From: an uncultured Lachnospiraceae bacterium
GTDB lineage: Bacteria; Bacillota; Clostridia; Lachnospirales; Lachnospiraceae
Direction of reading: 5' to 3'
DNA length: 64,000 bases
NCBI GenBank assembly: GCA_900551895.1
Contig: URXX01000002.1
Coordinates: 1-64,000, forward strand
Within the stretch, counting starts at the first letter, position 1. Every line of letters starts with the position of its first letter. This document shows positions 7,933-16,595 of the stretch, piece after piece. The notes below the pieces were generated by a model, which saw nothing but the letters and a program-made list of their open reading frames with translations, did not search any database and was not told the DNA's origin. The translations under genes were made by a program, and so were the position numbers.

Positions 7933-10401
7933 TTAAACATTTTCTTCTATATATTGTTCAAATTGTTCTATAGACATTAATACTTTTCGCGGTTTTGTTC
8001 CCTCTTCCTCGCCGACAACCCCTGCTTCAAACAGTTGGTCCATAATACGGGCGGCACGGTTGAAACCGATTTTAAATACTCTCTGCAACATTCCGATAGA
8101 CGCCTTATCCTTTTCAATAATAAAGCGTCCCGCATCGGCAAAATAAACATCTCTCTCATCCCCGTTGTTTCCTCCGGAGGAAGCATTTGCTCCACTTAGA
8201 GAAACACTGTTCACCTGCTTTGTTATTTCCTCGTCATAGGAAACGTTTCCATTTTGTTTTACAAGGAAATCAACAACTGCCTGTACTTCTTTATCGGACA
8301 CAAACGAGCCTTGCACACGGGCAGGTTTCTGATAGCCCGAAGGATAGAATAACATATCTCCTTTGCCAAGCAGTTTTTCGGCGCCGTTCATATCAATAAT
8401 CGTGCGGGAATCAACTCCGGACGAAACTGAAAATGCAATTCGCGAAGGCATATTTGCTTTAATCAGTCCGGTAATAACATTTACGGACGGACGCTGGGTA
8501 GCCAATACTAAATGAATACCCGCCGCTCGTGCCAACTGTGCCAAACGGCATATTGCAGTTTCCACTTCTCCCGGAGCAACCATCATTAAATCTGCCAACT
8601 CGTCTACAATAATAACAATCTGCGGAAGTTTTTCCGGCTTTGTTTCATCTTCAATGTCCTTTATCTGCTCAACTTTATCGTTGTATCCGTTCAAATCCCT
8701 TACGTTATATTCGGCGAATAACTGATAACGTTTCTCCATTTCCACAACTGCCCAGTTTAACGCTCCCGATGCTTTCTTAGGGTCTGTGACAACCGGAATC
8801 ATCAGATGCGGGATACCGTTATAAACACTTAATTCTACAACTTTAGGATCAATCATAATCAATTTCACATCTTCCGGTCTTGCTTTGTATAGAATACTCA
8901 TAATCAATGTGTTGATACATACGGACTTTCCTGACCCTGTCGCCCCCGCAATTAAAACGTGAGGCATTTTTTTTATGTCAGCTACAACAACTTTTCCCGC
9001 AATATCTTTTCCTGCGGCAAAAGCGATATTGGACGGATGCGTTTGAAATTCTTTTGTTTCCAGTAAATCTCTTAACATAACCGCCGTATTTTCACGGTTA
9101 GGAACTTCAATTCCCACAGCCGCTTTTCCCGGAATCGGGGCTTCTATACGAATATCTGCCGCCGCCAAATTCAGTTTAATATCATCGCTCAAGCCAACGA
9201 TTTTACTTACTTTAACTCCCTGTTCCGGCTGTAACTCAAATCTTGTCACGGAAGGACCGCAACTTACATTTGTTACAGTAACATTTACTCCGAAATTTTT
9301 CAATGTCTGCTGCAATTTTATCGCTGTTTCACGCAAATAAGTATCTGAGTCACCGCTTCCGCGTTTTCCTTTCTTCAACAAATCAATAGGTGGAAATACA
9401 TATTCTGAATGGGAGTGACTTTTTTCATTTGCAATCACTTCCGTCACTTCTTCCACCTGAGCAGCCACATCTACTTTTTCTTTTTTCTTTTTTCGTTCAG
9501 GTTCTTTTTGAATTTCAGGAACTTCCTCCTCCACTGTGCGGTGAATAATCATATTTTCAGTCACAGGAACTTCCACTTCTTCATGGAATGGCGGCTCTAA
9601 AGGTTCATCCGAATACAATGGAGGTATCTCCTCAGGAAATACTTCCTTTACGTCTGTAACTGATTCTTTTGGCGTTAATGTTGTATCAAAAGAAACTCCT
9701 TTTACCTGTTTATCCCGTCTTTTTACTTCTTTGTTCTGTCGCTTTTCTTCTCTTCGCACAACAGACTGTTCTTTTCTCTTCTGTACGTCTGCTTTCGCCG
9801 TCTTATATGCCTTCTCTCCGCCTTTTTTCACTCCTCGCAGGAATGATTTTTCCGTAATAATCACAAGACAGATAATGCTTAAAATAACTACAATAACATA
9901 TGCACCGATGACGCCTACAAAATGACACAGAAATTTGGATAACATTCCGCCGATAATTCCACCGCCCTGCTTATGTAACGCTGACGTATCATAGTAAGAT
10001 AACAGTGACGCCTTGCGGTCATATTCAAACGTAAGTAATTGGGTAAATGTACATACGAGTATTGTCAGTACAATTCCCGCTCCGAGTTTTATGTACGCAA
10101 CGGAATTGCCTTTATTTGAAATGGCAAAAGCAATTCCGATGAAAATAAAAATCGGTATAATATATGCCGGTAACCCAAAAGTTCCAAATAAAAAGGAGGA
10201 TACGATATCACCCAAAAATCCCCCTATACCAAAATTACTGATGAGTAATAGAATACATACTGCAAGGGAAAGCAGAATGAAAATTTCGTTTTTCAAGAAT
10301 GTATTTTGCTGTACTGTCTTTTTCCCCGTCTGCTTTTTGGTAGTCTTTTTCGCTGTTGTTCGTTTGGCTGCCTTTTTGCTTTTGTTTGACTTTGCTGCCA
10401 T
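7933..10401 (-). CDS. ftsK: DNA translocase FtsK/SpoIIIE
   Basis: About 822 residues. A Lys-rich N-terminus precedes roughly four membrane segments (residues about 30-190). A charged Glu/Lys linker follows, then the RecA-like motor with Walker A GATGSGKSVCINTLI, the IIVDELADLMM Walker B stretch and the LATQRPSVNVITG segment. The C-terminal winged-helix gamma domain reads FKIGFNRAARIMDQLFEAG and should read polar DNA sequences. It pumps chromosomes through the division or sporulation septum. I place the start at the ATG at 10399-10401, which has GAGGAGG seven or so bases upstream, not at the ATG nine codons earlier. Its neighbour tepA also adjoins spoIIIE in Bacillus. Confidence 0.95.
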   Translation of the reverse strand: MAAKSNKSKKAAKRTTAKKTTKKQTGKKTVQQNTFLKNEIFILLSLAVCILLLISNFGIGGFLGDIVSSFLFGTFGLPAYIIPIFIFIGIAFAISNKGNSVAYIKLGAGIVLTILVCTFTQLLTFEYDRKASLLSYYDTSALHKQGGGIIGGMLSKFLCHFVGVIGAYVIVVILSIICLVIITEKSFLRGVKKGGEKAYKTAKADVQKRKEQSVVRREEKRQNKEVKRRDKQVKGVSFDTTLTPKESVTDVKEVFPEEIPPLYSDEPLEPPFHEEVEVPVTENMIIHRTVEEEVPEIQKEPERKKKKEKVDVAAQVEEVTEVIANEKSHSHSEYVFPPIDLLKKGKRGSGDSDTYLRETAIKLQQTLKNFGVNVTVTNVSCGPSVTRFELQPEQGVKVSKIVGLSDDIKLNLAAADIRIEAPIPGKAAVGIEVPNRENTAVMLRDLLETKEFQTHPSNIAFAAGKDIAGKVVVADIKKMPHVLIAGATGSGKSVCINTLIMSILYKARPEDVKLIMIDPKVVELSVYNGIPHLMIPVVTDPKKASGALNWAVVEMEKRYQLFAEYNVRDLNGYNDKVEQIKDIEDETKPEKLPQIVIIVDELADLMMVAPGEVETAICRLAQLARAAGIHLVLATQRPSVNVITGLIKANMPSRIAFSVSSGVDSRTIIDMNGAEKLLGKGDMLFYPSGYQKPARVQGSFVSDKEVQAVVDFLVKQNGNVSYDEEITKQVNSVSLSGANASSGGNNGDERDVYFADAGRFIIEKDKASIGMLQRVFKIGFNRAARIMDQLFEAGVVGEEEGTKPRKVLMSIEQFEQYIEENV

Positions 10402-10437
10402 GAACTTTCCTCCTCTAACTTTAAACATACATATTCT

Positions 10438-10466
10438 ATTATAGCATTTTAGAGAACCTGTGTCAT
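10438..10466 (-). promoter_or_regulatory. Promoter of ftsK
   Basis: On the minus strand, ATGACA (10461-10466), a 17-base spacer and TATAAT (10438-10443). The -35 box touches the tepA stop codon, so ftsK-fhs-folD can be transcribed apart from tepA. Confidence 0.55.
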
Positions 10467-11146
10467 TATTTATTTTTCGCCTGCTTTTCTATTAATTCGT
10501 GTAATTTCTGCAAAGCCTCCTTCATACCGCCCACCTCATCAATTAATCCTTCTTTTACCGCTTCCTTCCCCTCGAGCATCGTTCCCACATCTTTGACAAG
10601 TTGTGTAGGGTCGAGCATTAATTCCTCAATTCGTTTTTGGGAAATATGAGAATGTTCGGAAATGAATTTTGTAATTCGATTTTGCGTTCTTTCCATATTT
10701 CGGTAACTTTGCATTACCCCGATGAACATTCCGCTTGACCGTACCGGATGAATAACCATTGTTCCGCTTGGAACGATAAAGGAATAATCTGCCGAAACTG
10801 CCAAAGGTCCTCCGATAGAATGGCTTCCACCAAGCACAAGAGATACACTCGGTTTGCTTATAGACGCAATCATCTCTGCAATGGCAAGTCCCGCTTCCAC
10901 ATCTCCCCCAAGCGTGTTTAATAAAATCAGCAATCCTTCAATTTCTTCGCTATCCTCCACTTCTGCGAGTTTCGGAAGTAAATGCTCATATTTTGTTGCC
11001 TTTGTATTTCCCGAAACTGCCTCATGCCCTTCAATTTCGCCTATAATTGTGAGAAGTTGAATATTATGTCGTTTCTTATTGTGAGATAGAGATAAAGTTC
11101 CCATCTCTTTTATTTCTTCATTTTGCTTTTCCGCATGTTCACTCAT
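10466..11146 (-). CDS. tepA: ClpP-fold serine protease, TepA/YmfB-like
   Basis: A 226-residue protein of the ClpP/crotonase superfamily. The nucleophile elbow is LVLGGSHSIGGPLAVSAD, in which GGSHSIGG carries the likely catalytic serine. The oxyanion-hole strand is LLNTLGGDVEAGLAIAEMI, and the motif MVIHPVRSSG follows. In Bacillus subtilis the homologue TepA lies beside spoIIIE and has been linked to protein export and spore peptide degradation. The adjacent ftsK supports the same identity. No signal peptide or membrane segment is visible, so it should be cytoplasmic. Confidence 0.82.
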   Translation of the reverse strand: MSEHAEKQNEEIKEMGTLSLSHNKKRHNIQLLTIIGEIEGHEAVSGNTKATKYEHLLPKLAEVEDSEEIEGLLILLNTLGGDVEAGLAIAEMIASISKPSVSLVLGGSHSIGGPLAVSADYSFIVPSGTMVIHPVRSSGMFIGVMQSYRNMERTQNRITKFISEHSHISQKRIEELMLDPTQLVKDVGTMLEGKEAVKEGLIDEVGGMKEALQKLHELIEKQAKNK

Positions 11147-11211
11147 AGTCTTTCCTGCCTTTTTTCTTTTAGTATTTGCAGAAAATTACTATTTATGTAA
11201 ATAGGACACAA

Positions 11212-11249
11212 AAGGGAAAGAAAACTTCCCAAGAAATTTTCTTTCCCTT
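11212..11249 (-). terminator. Terminator of metY
   Basis: Perfect 13-bp stem with arms AAGGGAAAGAAAA (11212-11224) and its complement (11237-11249), 12-base loop, followed by TTTTG on the minus strand. Confidence 0.8.
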
Positions 11250-11254
11250 ATATC

Positions 11255-12538
11255 TTATACTAATTCTAAAGCCTGTGCCAAATCGGCAATAATATCATCT
11301 GCATTTTCAACACCGACACTGAAACGAATTAAATCCGGCTGCACGCCCGCTTCGATTAATTCCTGCTCATTCATCTGACGATGTGTGTGGCTTGCAGGAT
11401 GAAGCACGGAAGTTCTGGAATCCGCTACGTGTGTTACGATTGCAGCCAGTTTTAAATTATCCATCAATGTAACAGACGCATCTCTTCCGCCTTTGATACC
11501 GAAAGTTAATACACCGCAACTTCCGTTTGGAAGATATTTCTGTGCAAGTGCATGATATTTATCTCCTTCCAAATCAGGATAACTAACCCACGCTACTTTT
11601 TCGTGGTTTTTCAAAAACTCCGCCACTTTTTTTGCATTTTCACAGTGACGAGGCACTCTTAAATGAAGTGTTTCCAATCCTACATTTAATAAAAAGGCAT
11701 TTTGCGGAGACTGAATAGCCCCCAAATCACGCATAAGTTGCGCAGTCGCCTTTGTGATGTAAGCGCCTTTTCCGAATTTTTCCGTATATACAATGCCGTG
11801 ATAAGTTTCATCCGGCGCAGTCAGACAACTGAATTTATCGCCGTACGCTGCCCAGTTAAAATTACCGCTGTCAACAATACATCCACCAACACTCATTGCG
11901 TGTCCGTCCATATATTTTGTCGTAGAATGCGTAACAATGTCAGCCCCCCATTCAAACGGACGACAGTTAATCGGTGTTGCAAATGTATTATCTACGATAA
12001 AAGGAACACCATGTTCATGTGCCACTTTAGCAAATTTTTCTAGATCCAACACAACTAATGCTGGATTTGAAATGGTTTCACCAAATAATGCCTTTGTATT
12101 TTCTCTAAATGCACTGCTGATTTCTTCTTCGCTCGCATCCGGATCAACAAAAGTTGCATCTACTCCCATTTTTTTAATTGTATGGGCATATAAATTATAT
12201 GTACCGCCATAAAGCGCTGATGCACAGACAATATGGTCACCCGCTTCGCAAATATTCATAATGGCATAGAAGTTTGCTGCCTGACCTGATGAAGTAAGCA
12301 TCGCAGCCACTCCGCCTTCCAAATCGCAGATTTTATTGGCAACAACGTCATTTGTCGGATTCTGTAATCTTGTATAAAAATATCCCGAATCTTCCAAATC
12401 GAACAAACGTCCCATCTGTTCACTTGTGTCATACTTAAATGTTGTGCTCTGATAAATCGGAACAACTCTAGGTTCTCCTTGTTTCGGCTGCCAGCCTGAC
12501 TGGATACATTTTGTTTCTATTTTGTAGTTGCTGCTCAT
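11255..12538 (-). CDS. metY: O-acetylhomoserine sulfhydrylase (MetY)
   Basis: A 427-residue PLP enzyme of the Cys/Met metabolism family. The Schiff-base lysine is in THSTTKYMDGHAMSVGG. The start TKCIQSGWQPKQGEPRVVP and the YFYTRLQNPTNDV stretch are typical of MetY, and the length fits MetY better than the shorter cystathionine gamma-synthases. It makes homocysteine from O-acetylhomoserine and sulfide. It lies 12 bases after the CFI-box-like gene and has its own terminator. No SAM riboswitch or T-box precedes it, because the upstream gene is too close. Confidence 0.92.
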   Translation of the reverse strand: MSSNYKIETKCIQSGWQPKQGEPRVVPIYQSTTFKYDTSEQMGRLFDLEDSGYFYTRLQNPTNDVVANKICDLEGGVAAMLTSSGQAANFYAIMNICEAGDHIVCASALYGGTYNLYAHTIKKMGVDATFVDPDASEEEISSAFRENTKALFGETISNPALVVLDLEKFAKVAHEHGVPFIVDNTFATPINCRPFEWGADIVTHSTTKYMDGHAMSVGGCIVDSGNFNWAAYGDKFSCLTAPDETYHGIVYTEKFGKGAYITKATAQLMRDLGAIQSPQNAFLLNVGLETLHLRVPRHCENAKKVAEFLKNHEKVAWVSYPDLEGDKYHALAQKYLPNGSCGVLTFGIKGGRDASVTLMDNLKLAAIVTHVADSRTSVLHPASHTHRQMNEQELIEAGVQPDLIRFSVGVENADDIIADLAQALELV

Positions 12539-12550
12539 TTTCTTGCCCTC

Positions 12551-13312
12551 CTATGAATATATATATTTCTTTTGTAAACTGCGTACCATATCACTGTACA
12601 CTTCTTTACAGGCTTCTTTCTCATTCTCTTCAATCAGATGAATACACGGTGTCAGATAATCTGTCCAAATTCTGTTATAAATCTCTTTTGCATCATCTCG
12701 TTTATCAATTCGTTTTACAATAGTAGGTGCAATATTATAATATTGCTGCACAATATCTCTTCCTGCATTTTCTTCAATCAAATATTTATCTCGATAATTT
12801 CTCAGCAACTCCAGTTCATAGCAATCGTCCGGCTTTCCAAGACTTTCGCATACCGCTGTCGTAATATAGCATAATCTCTGTTTAAATCCCTCCGTGATAG
12901 ATTCATAAGTCGCATTTTTAATTGCAGCCGTTGAAATGTCATTATTCCATAATTCTACAACTTTTTCCGAAATGGTTTCCCCATATTCTCCGTCACCGTA
13001 ATTCATTACCGGAAGAACATACGTAACTAAAGCCATATTATAGTCAACAACGAGAAGTTCACGTTTTCTTTTCTGACTGATTTTCTGTAATTTTTCCTCA
13101 ACATATTTCGGAATAATTCCGGCAAGTTCTGCGATAACCGCATCTTTTCCTTCCTCTTCCCGCAAAGACTCATTTACATTTATAAAAAAATCTTTGTACT
13201 TATTGTAATGTGACTCAAAATCTTCTTTATATCTGTCGCGGTTAAAACGCTTCCCCAAAACTAAAGCATCTTCAAATAAATTGATTAAAGTTTCCTGTGC
13301 CTCGGAATACAT
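12551..13312 (-). CDS. Uncharacterised protein with CFI-box-like cysteine motif
   Basis: A 253-residue, helix-rich, charged protein with no signal peptide or membrane segment. The distinctive part is LCYITTAVCESLGKPDDCYE (cysteines 148, 155 and 164). LRNYRDKYLIEENAGRDIV and a YYNIAPTIVKRI stretch follow. This pattern resembles the CFI-box C-terminal domain seen in many unknown bacterial proteins. Here about 50 residues follow it. I do not recognise the N-terminal half. It lies between yebC and metY and its stop codon abuts the metY RBS, so it is probably cotranscribed with both. The function is unknown; the cysteines could bind a metal or be thiol-reactive. Confidence 0.7.
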   Translation of the reverse strand: MYSEAQETLINLFEDALVLGKRFNRDRYKEDFESHYNKYKDFFINVNESLREEEGKDAVIAELAGIIPKYVEEKLQKISQKRKRELLVVDYNMALVTYVLPVMNYGDGEYGETISEKVVELWNNDISTAAIKNATYESITEGFKQRLCYITTAVCESLGKPDDCYELELLRNYRDKYLIEENAGRDIVQQYYNIAPTIVKRIDKRDDAKEIYNRIWTDYLTPCIHLIEENEKEACKEVYSDMVRSLQKKYIYS

Positions 13313-13340
13313 ATGATATTCCTCCTCTACTTATTTTCTC

Positions 13341-14069
13341 TTATTCGTCCCAGTTATGATATACTACCTGAACATCGTCATCTTCATCTAACAAATCCAA
13401 TGTTTTCTGAAGATTTTTTAAATCTGTTTCATCAGTAAGTTCTACCCATGTCTGTGGAATCATTGTCACTTCTGCTGATGCCATTGGAACGCCCGCCTCT
13501 TCAAGTGCAAGACGAACATCGCTGAAATCTTCCGGTGCAGTTAAAATTTCGTAACTGTCTTCTTCCTCTGAAAAATCTTCCGCTCCCGCATCTAATGCAA
13601 GCATCATTAATTCATCGGCATCTGTTTCGTATTCTTCTTTTGCAACAATAATCTGTCCCTTTTTATCGAACATATAAGATACACAGCCCTGTGTTCCTAC
13701 GCTTCCGCTTCCTTTTGTAAAAGCGTTTCGCACGTTAGATGCAGTTCTGTTCTTATTATCTGTAAGAGCGTCAACGATAATTGCCACCCCGCTTGGTCCA
13801 TACCCTTCATATGTAACAGATTCGTAATTTACGGAATTGGCATCACCTGCTGCCTTTTTAATTCCTCGTTCAATCGTATCATTTGGCATATTATTGGATT
13901 TCGCTTTCGCAATAACATCACGAAGTCTGCTGTTATTTGCCGGGTCAGGTCCGCCTTCCTTTACTGCAACAGCAATTTCTCTACCGATAATTGTAAAGAT
14001 TTTTCCTTTTGCTGCATCATTTTTTTCTTTTTTATGTTTAATATTTGCGAACTTTGAATGTCCTGACAT
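13341..14069 (-). CDS. yebC: YebC/PmpR-family protein
   Basis: A 242-residue protein of standard length. It opens with the family hallmark SGHSKFANIKHKKEKNDAAK and continues with RLRDVIAKAKSNNMPNDTIERGIKKA, then YEGYGPSGVAIIVDALTDN. Long annotated as a transcriptional regulator, the family has more recently been tied to ribosome function at proline-rich stalls. Either way it is cytoplasmic and conserved. It is the first gene of a likely yebC, CFI-box-like, metY unit. The C-terminus is acidic (LLDEDDDVQVVYHNWDE). Confidence 0.93.
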   Translation of the reverse strand: MSGHSKFANIKHKKEKNDAAKGKIFTIIGREIAVAVKEGGPDPANNSRLRDVIAKAKSNNMPNDTIERGIKKAAGDANSVNYESVTYEGYGPSGVAIIVDALTDNKNRTASNVRNAFTKGSGSVGTQGCVSYMFDKKGQIIVAKEEYETDADELMMLALDAGAEDFSEEEDSYEILTAPEDFSDVRLALEEAGVPMASAEVTMIPQTWVELTDETDLKNLQKTLDLLDEDDDVQVVYHNWDE

Positions 14070-14109
14070 TTTTCGTACCTCTTTTCTTTTTTCTAAAATT
14101 GCTTTACCT

Positions 14110-14138
14110 ATTTTATCATTCTTTTTCAGTGTTTACAA
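14110..14138 (-). promoter_or_regulatory. Promoter of yebC
   Basis: On the minus strand, TTGTAA (14133-14138), a 17-base spacer and TAAAAT (14110-14115). It begins just past the stop codon of the upstream CBS-domain gene. Confidence 0.6.
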
Positions 14139-14140
14139 GG

Positions 14141-14980
14141 CTAGATTTTTTCAATCCGCACTTTTTCAATGAGATTATTGCTTACGGAAATGACGTGAAA
14201 ACGATAACCTTCGTACTCAACCGAACATTCTTCCTCTTCTGTAGGAATATGTTCAAGACAATGAACAAGATACCCATTCAGCGTTCCGAAATCTTCATTT
14301 TCAAATGAAATCTGCAGGATTTTCTCCAAGTCATCCAACTCCGTCATGCCGTCTGCCAGATATACACCGTTGGAAATTTTCTGAATGCACTCTTCGTCAT
14401 CATCATACTCGTCCTGAATATTTCCGACAATCTCCTCAATAATATCTTCCATTGCGATAATTCCCTCTGTCTGCCCATATTCATCTAGCACGACAACCAT
14501 ATGGTTTTTCTTCTGCTTCATTTCCTGAAATAGTTTATTTATACTCTTTGCCTCCGGCACAAAGGTAACCGGATGCATATATTCTTTTAAATTTTTAATC
14601 GGAATATTCCATAACTCTTTCTGAAAATAGCATCTAACCGCATCACGCAGATGAAAAATACCGATAATGGAATCGATATCTTCCTCATATACAGGAAAGC
14701 GGGAATTTTTTTGCTCCAACATAAATTTCACTGTATCCTGAATGTTTTTCTCGCCGTCCAACGCAATAATATGCTTTCGATGAACCATAACATCTTCCGC
14801 TTTCTTTTCGGTATACGAAAAAATATTGCTGATAAGTTCTCCCTCTCCTCCAGCAAAGAAACCTCTGTCTCTGCCTTCCTGAATTAAAGACAAAATCTCA
14901 TGCTCAACATCTTCCTGTTCCTTTTCTTCCCCTGAAAAATTATACATCAGTCTGTCCCACAGACTACTGCCTTCCTCCAT
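14141..14980 (-). CDS. CorC/HlyC-type CBS-domain protein without the membrane domain
   Basis: A 279-residue soluble protein. A CBS pair spans about residues 60-190, with AEDVMVHRKHIIALDGEKNI, then SRFPVYEEDIDSIIGIFHLRD and VVVLDEYGQTEGIIAMEDI. The CorC/HlyC transporter-associated domain fills the C-terminus. The four-helix DUF21 membrane domain of its longer relatives is absent, as in CorC of enterobacteria. By family it may help control divalent-cation or nucleotide-responsive transport. It follows mazF by 17 bases in the alr unit. The real ligand is not known. Confidence 0.82.
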   Translation of the reverse strand: MEEGSSLWDRLMYNFSGEEKEQEDVEHEILSLIQEGRDRGFFAGGEGELISNIFSYTEKKAEDVMVHRKHIIALDGEKNIQDTVKFMLEQKNSRFPVYEEDIDSIIGIFHLRDAVRCYFQKELWNIPIKNLKEYMHPVTFVPEAKSINKLFQEMKQKKNHMVVVLDEYGQTEGIIAMEDIIEEIVGNIQDEYDDDEECIQKISNGVYLADGMTELDDLEKILQISFENEDFGTLNGYLVHCLEHIPTEEEECSVEYEGYRFHVISVSNNLIEKVRIEKI

Positions 14981-14997
14981 TGTTCTTTACTCCTTTT

Positions 14998-15345
14998 CTA
15001 TGTATGAAGTTCAAAACTGACTTTGATTGCTTCATCAATTTTTAACATTAATTTTTTATCTACATGGCAAACCAATTCCCTAAGTCTTTGCTTATCAATT
15101 GTTCTGATTTGTTCCAATAATACAACTGAATTTTTAACAATATGGTACTTCCCCGCATCAATTTCCACATGCGTCGGAAGTTTTGACTTATTCATTTTTG
15201 AAGTAATTGCCGCACAAATGACGGTGGGACTGTGTTTATTTCCCACATCATTTTGAATAATGAGAACCGGACGGATTCCGCCCTGCTCCGACCCCACTAC
15301 CGGACTTAAATCCGCATAATATATGTCTCCGCGTCTAATCTGCAC
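14998..15345 (-). CDS. mazF: MazF/EndoA (PemK) mRNA interferase without an adjacent antitoxin
   Basis: A 115-residue toxin-family protein strikingly like Bacillus EndoA. It opens QIRRGDIYYADLSPVVGSEQ, then GGIRPVLIIQND, and later HVEIDA and LLEQIRTIDKQRL. The residues that act in catalysis in EndoA, R25 and T48, are both present. The start is GTG at 15343-15345. In Bacillus the antitoxin gene ndoAI lies between alr and ndoA. Here the 83 bases between alr and this gene hold no open frame, so no partner is encoded next to it. It sits between alr and a CorC-like gene, probably in one transcript. Confidence 0.92.
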   Translation of the reverse strand: MQIRRGDIYYADLSPVVGSEQGGIRPVLIIQNDVGNKHSPTVICAAITSKMNKSKLPTHVEIDAGKYHIVKNSVVLLEQIRTIDKQRLRELVCHVDKKLMLKIDEAIKVSFELHT

Positions 15346-15428
15346 TCTATCTCACACTCCGATTTCTTTAAGATAAAATTAGTATTTCCATCTTTTTCGG
15401 AAGTATTCTATAAATAGAGTTTCCCTGC

Positions 15429-16595
15429 CTATGCGAAGTAATCTACCTGCTCCGCAATCTTACCGTTTTTCACATATACTCTTGGTATTCGCTTTCCTAA
15501 AGCACAAATAAATTCATAGTTAAATCTGCCCGACAGTTCACTCAGACACTCGACAGAAATCGACTCATTGCCGTCACGCCCGATTAAAGTGACCTTATCT
15601 CCAAAACTTACGCCTTCAATATCTGTCACATCTACCATAAATTGATCCATACAGATACGCCCTAAAATATTTGCCTTTTTCCCGCGAATAAGAACATAGC
15701 CTTTTCCGGAAAGGCTTCTCGGATAACCGTCACCGTATCCGACAGGAACAGTTGCAATTTTCATTTTCTTCTCTGCTACAAATGTACCGCCGTAACTTAC
15801 AGGTGTTCCCGCCTCTATTTCTTTTACAAAAGCAACATGACTTTTCAACGCAAGCGCCGGCTTTAAATGCACGGCATCTTTCTTCACTTCATCTGACGGA
15901 TATAAACCATAAGTGGAAATTCCCGCACGAACAATATCAAAACGTGCGTCCTCCACATCAATAATCGCAGCGCTGTTTGCACAATGTTCGTATGGGAAAG
16001 TAACTCCCCTCTCCCTTAATTTTTCCGTCATCATTACAAACTGACTAATCTGATTTTCCGTAAATGTTTTGTCCGTTTCATCCGCCTTGGCAAAATGTGT
16101 AAATACTCCTTCCATATTTACATTTGGCAATTTGCTTATTCTCGCAATGGCATCAACACTCTCATCATTTACCGCAAAGCCTAGTCTTGCCATTCCCGTG
16201 TCTAGTTTAATATGTAAGTAAGCGGTTTTCCCCTCTCTTCTTGCCATGTAAGAAATTTCTTTTGCCATTTCTTCCGTGTACACATTCATACGAATATCGT
16301 TATCCAGCATTTCTAAATACTGGTCGGGGAAAATGCATCCAAGCACAAGTATCGGTTTTTTAATGCCTTCCGTGCGAAGAACAACCGCTTCGTCAAGTGT
16401 AGCCACCGCAAAACCCCAAATATAATCATATTTTTCCAGCACCTCCGCAACCTGAACCGCGCCGTGACCGTACCCGTCGCTTTTAATCACCGCCATAATT
16501 TTCGTGTTGCCGTTTACACGCTGTTTCATTTGTTCCATATTATATGTCACTGCATCTAAATCGATTTTGGCATATACTCTGCTGTAAGTTTTCAT
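15429..16595 (-). CDS. alr: Alanine racemase
   Basis: A 388-residue PLP enzyme making D-alanine for peptidoglycan. The PLP lysine is in AVIKSDGYGHGAVQVAEVL near residue 38. The catalytic tyrosine motif is PVSYGGTF, and ICMDQFMVDVTDI is also conserved. The start ATG overlaps the nnr stop by four bases (ATGA), giving translational coupling. Downstream comes mazF, as in the alr-ndoAI-ndoA order of Bacillus but without the antitoxin gene. Confidence 0.96.
   Translation of the reverse strand: MKTYSRVYAKIDLDAVTYNMEQMKQRVNGNTKIMAVIKSDGYGHGAVQVAEVLEKYDYIWGFAVATLDEAVVLRTEGIKKPILVLGCIFPDQYLEMLDNDIRMNVYTEEMAKEISYMARREGKTAYLHIKLDTGMARLGFAVNDESVDAIARISKLPNVNMEGVFTHFAKADETDKTFTENQISQFVMMTEKLRERGVTFPYEHCANSAAIIDVEDARFDIVRAGISTYGLYPSDEVKKDAVHLKPALALKSHVAFVKEIEAGTPVSYGGTFVAEKKMKIATVPVGYGDGYPRSLSGKGYVLIRGKKANILGRICMDQFMVDVTDIEGVSFGDKVTLIGRDGNESISVECLSELSGRFNYEFICALGKRIPRVYVKNGKIAEQVDYFA

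Noticed and set aside
12539..12550. SAM riboswitch or T-box ahead of metY
   Set aside because: Only 12 bases separate metY from the preceding gene, so there is no room for a leader.
15346..15428. Possible antitoxin gene between alr and mazF
   Set aside because: Only 83 bases with no start-to-stop frame of useful length.
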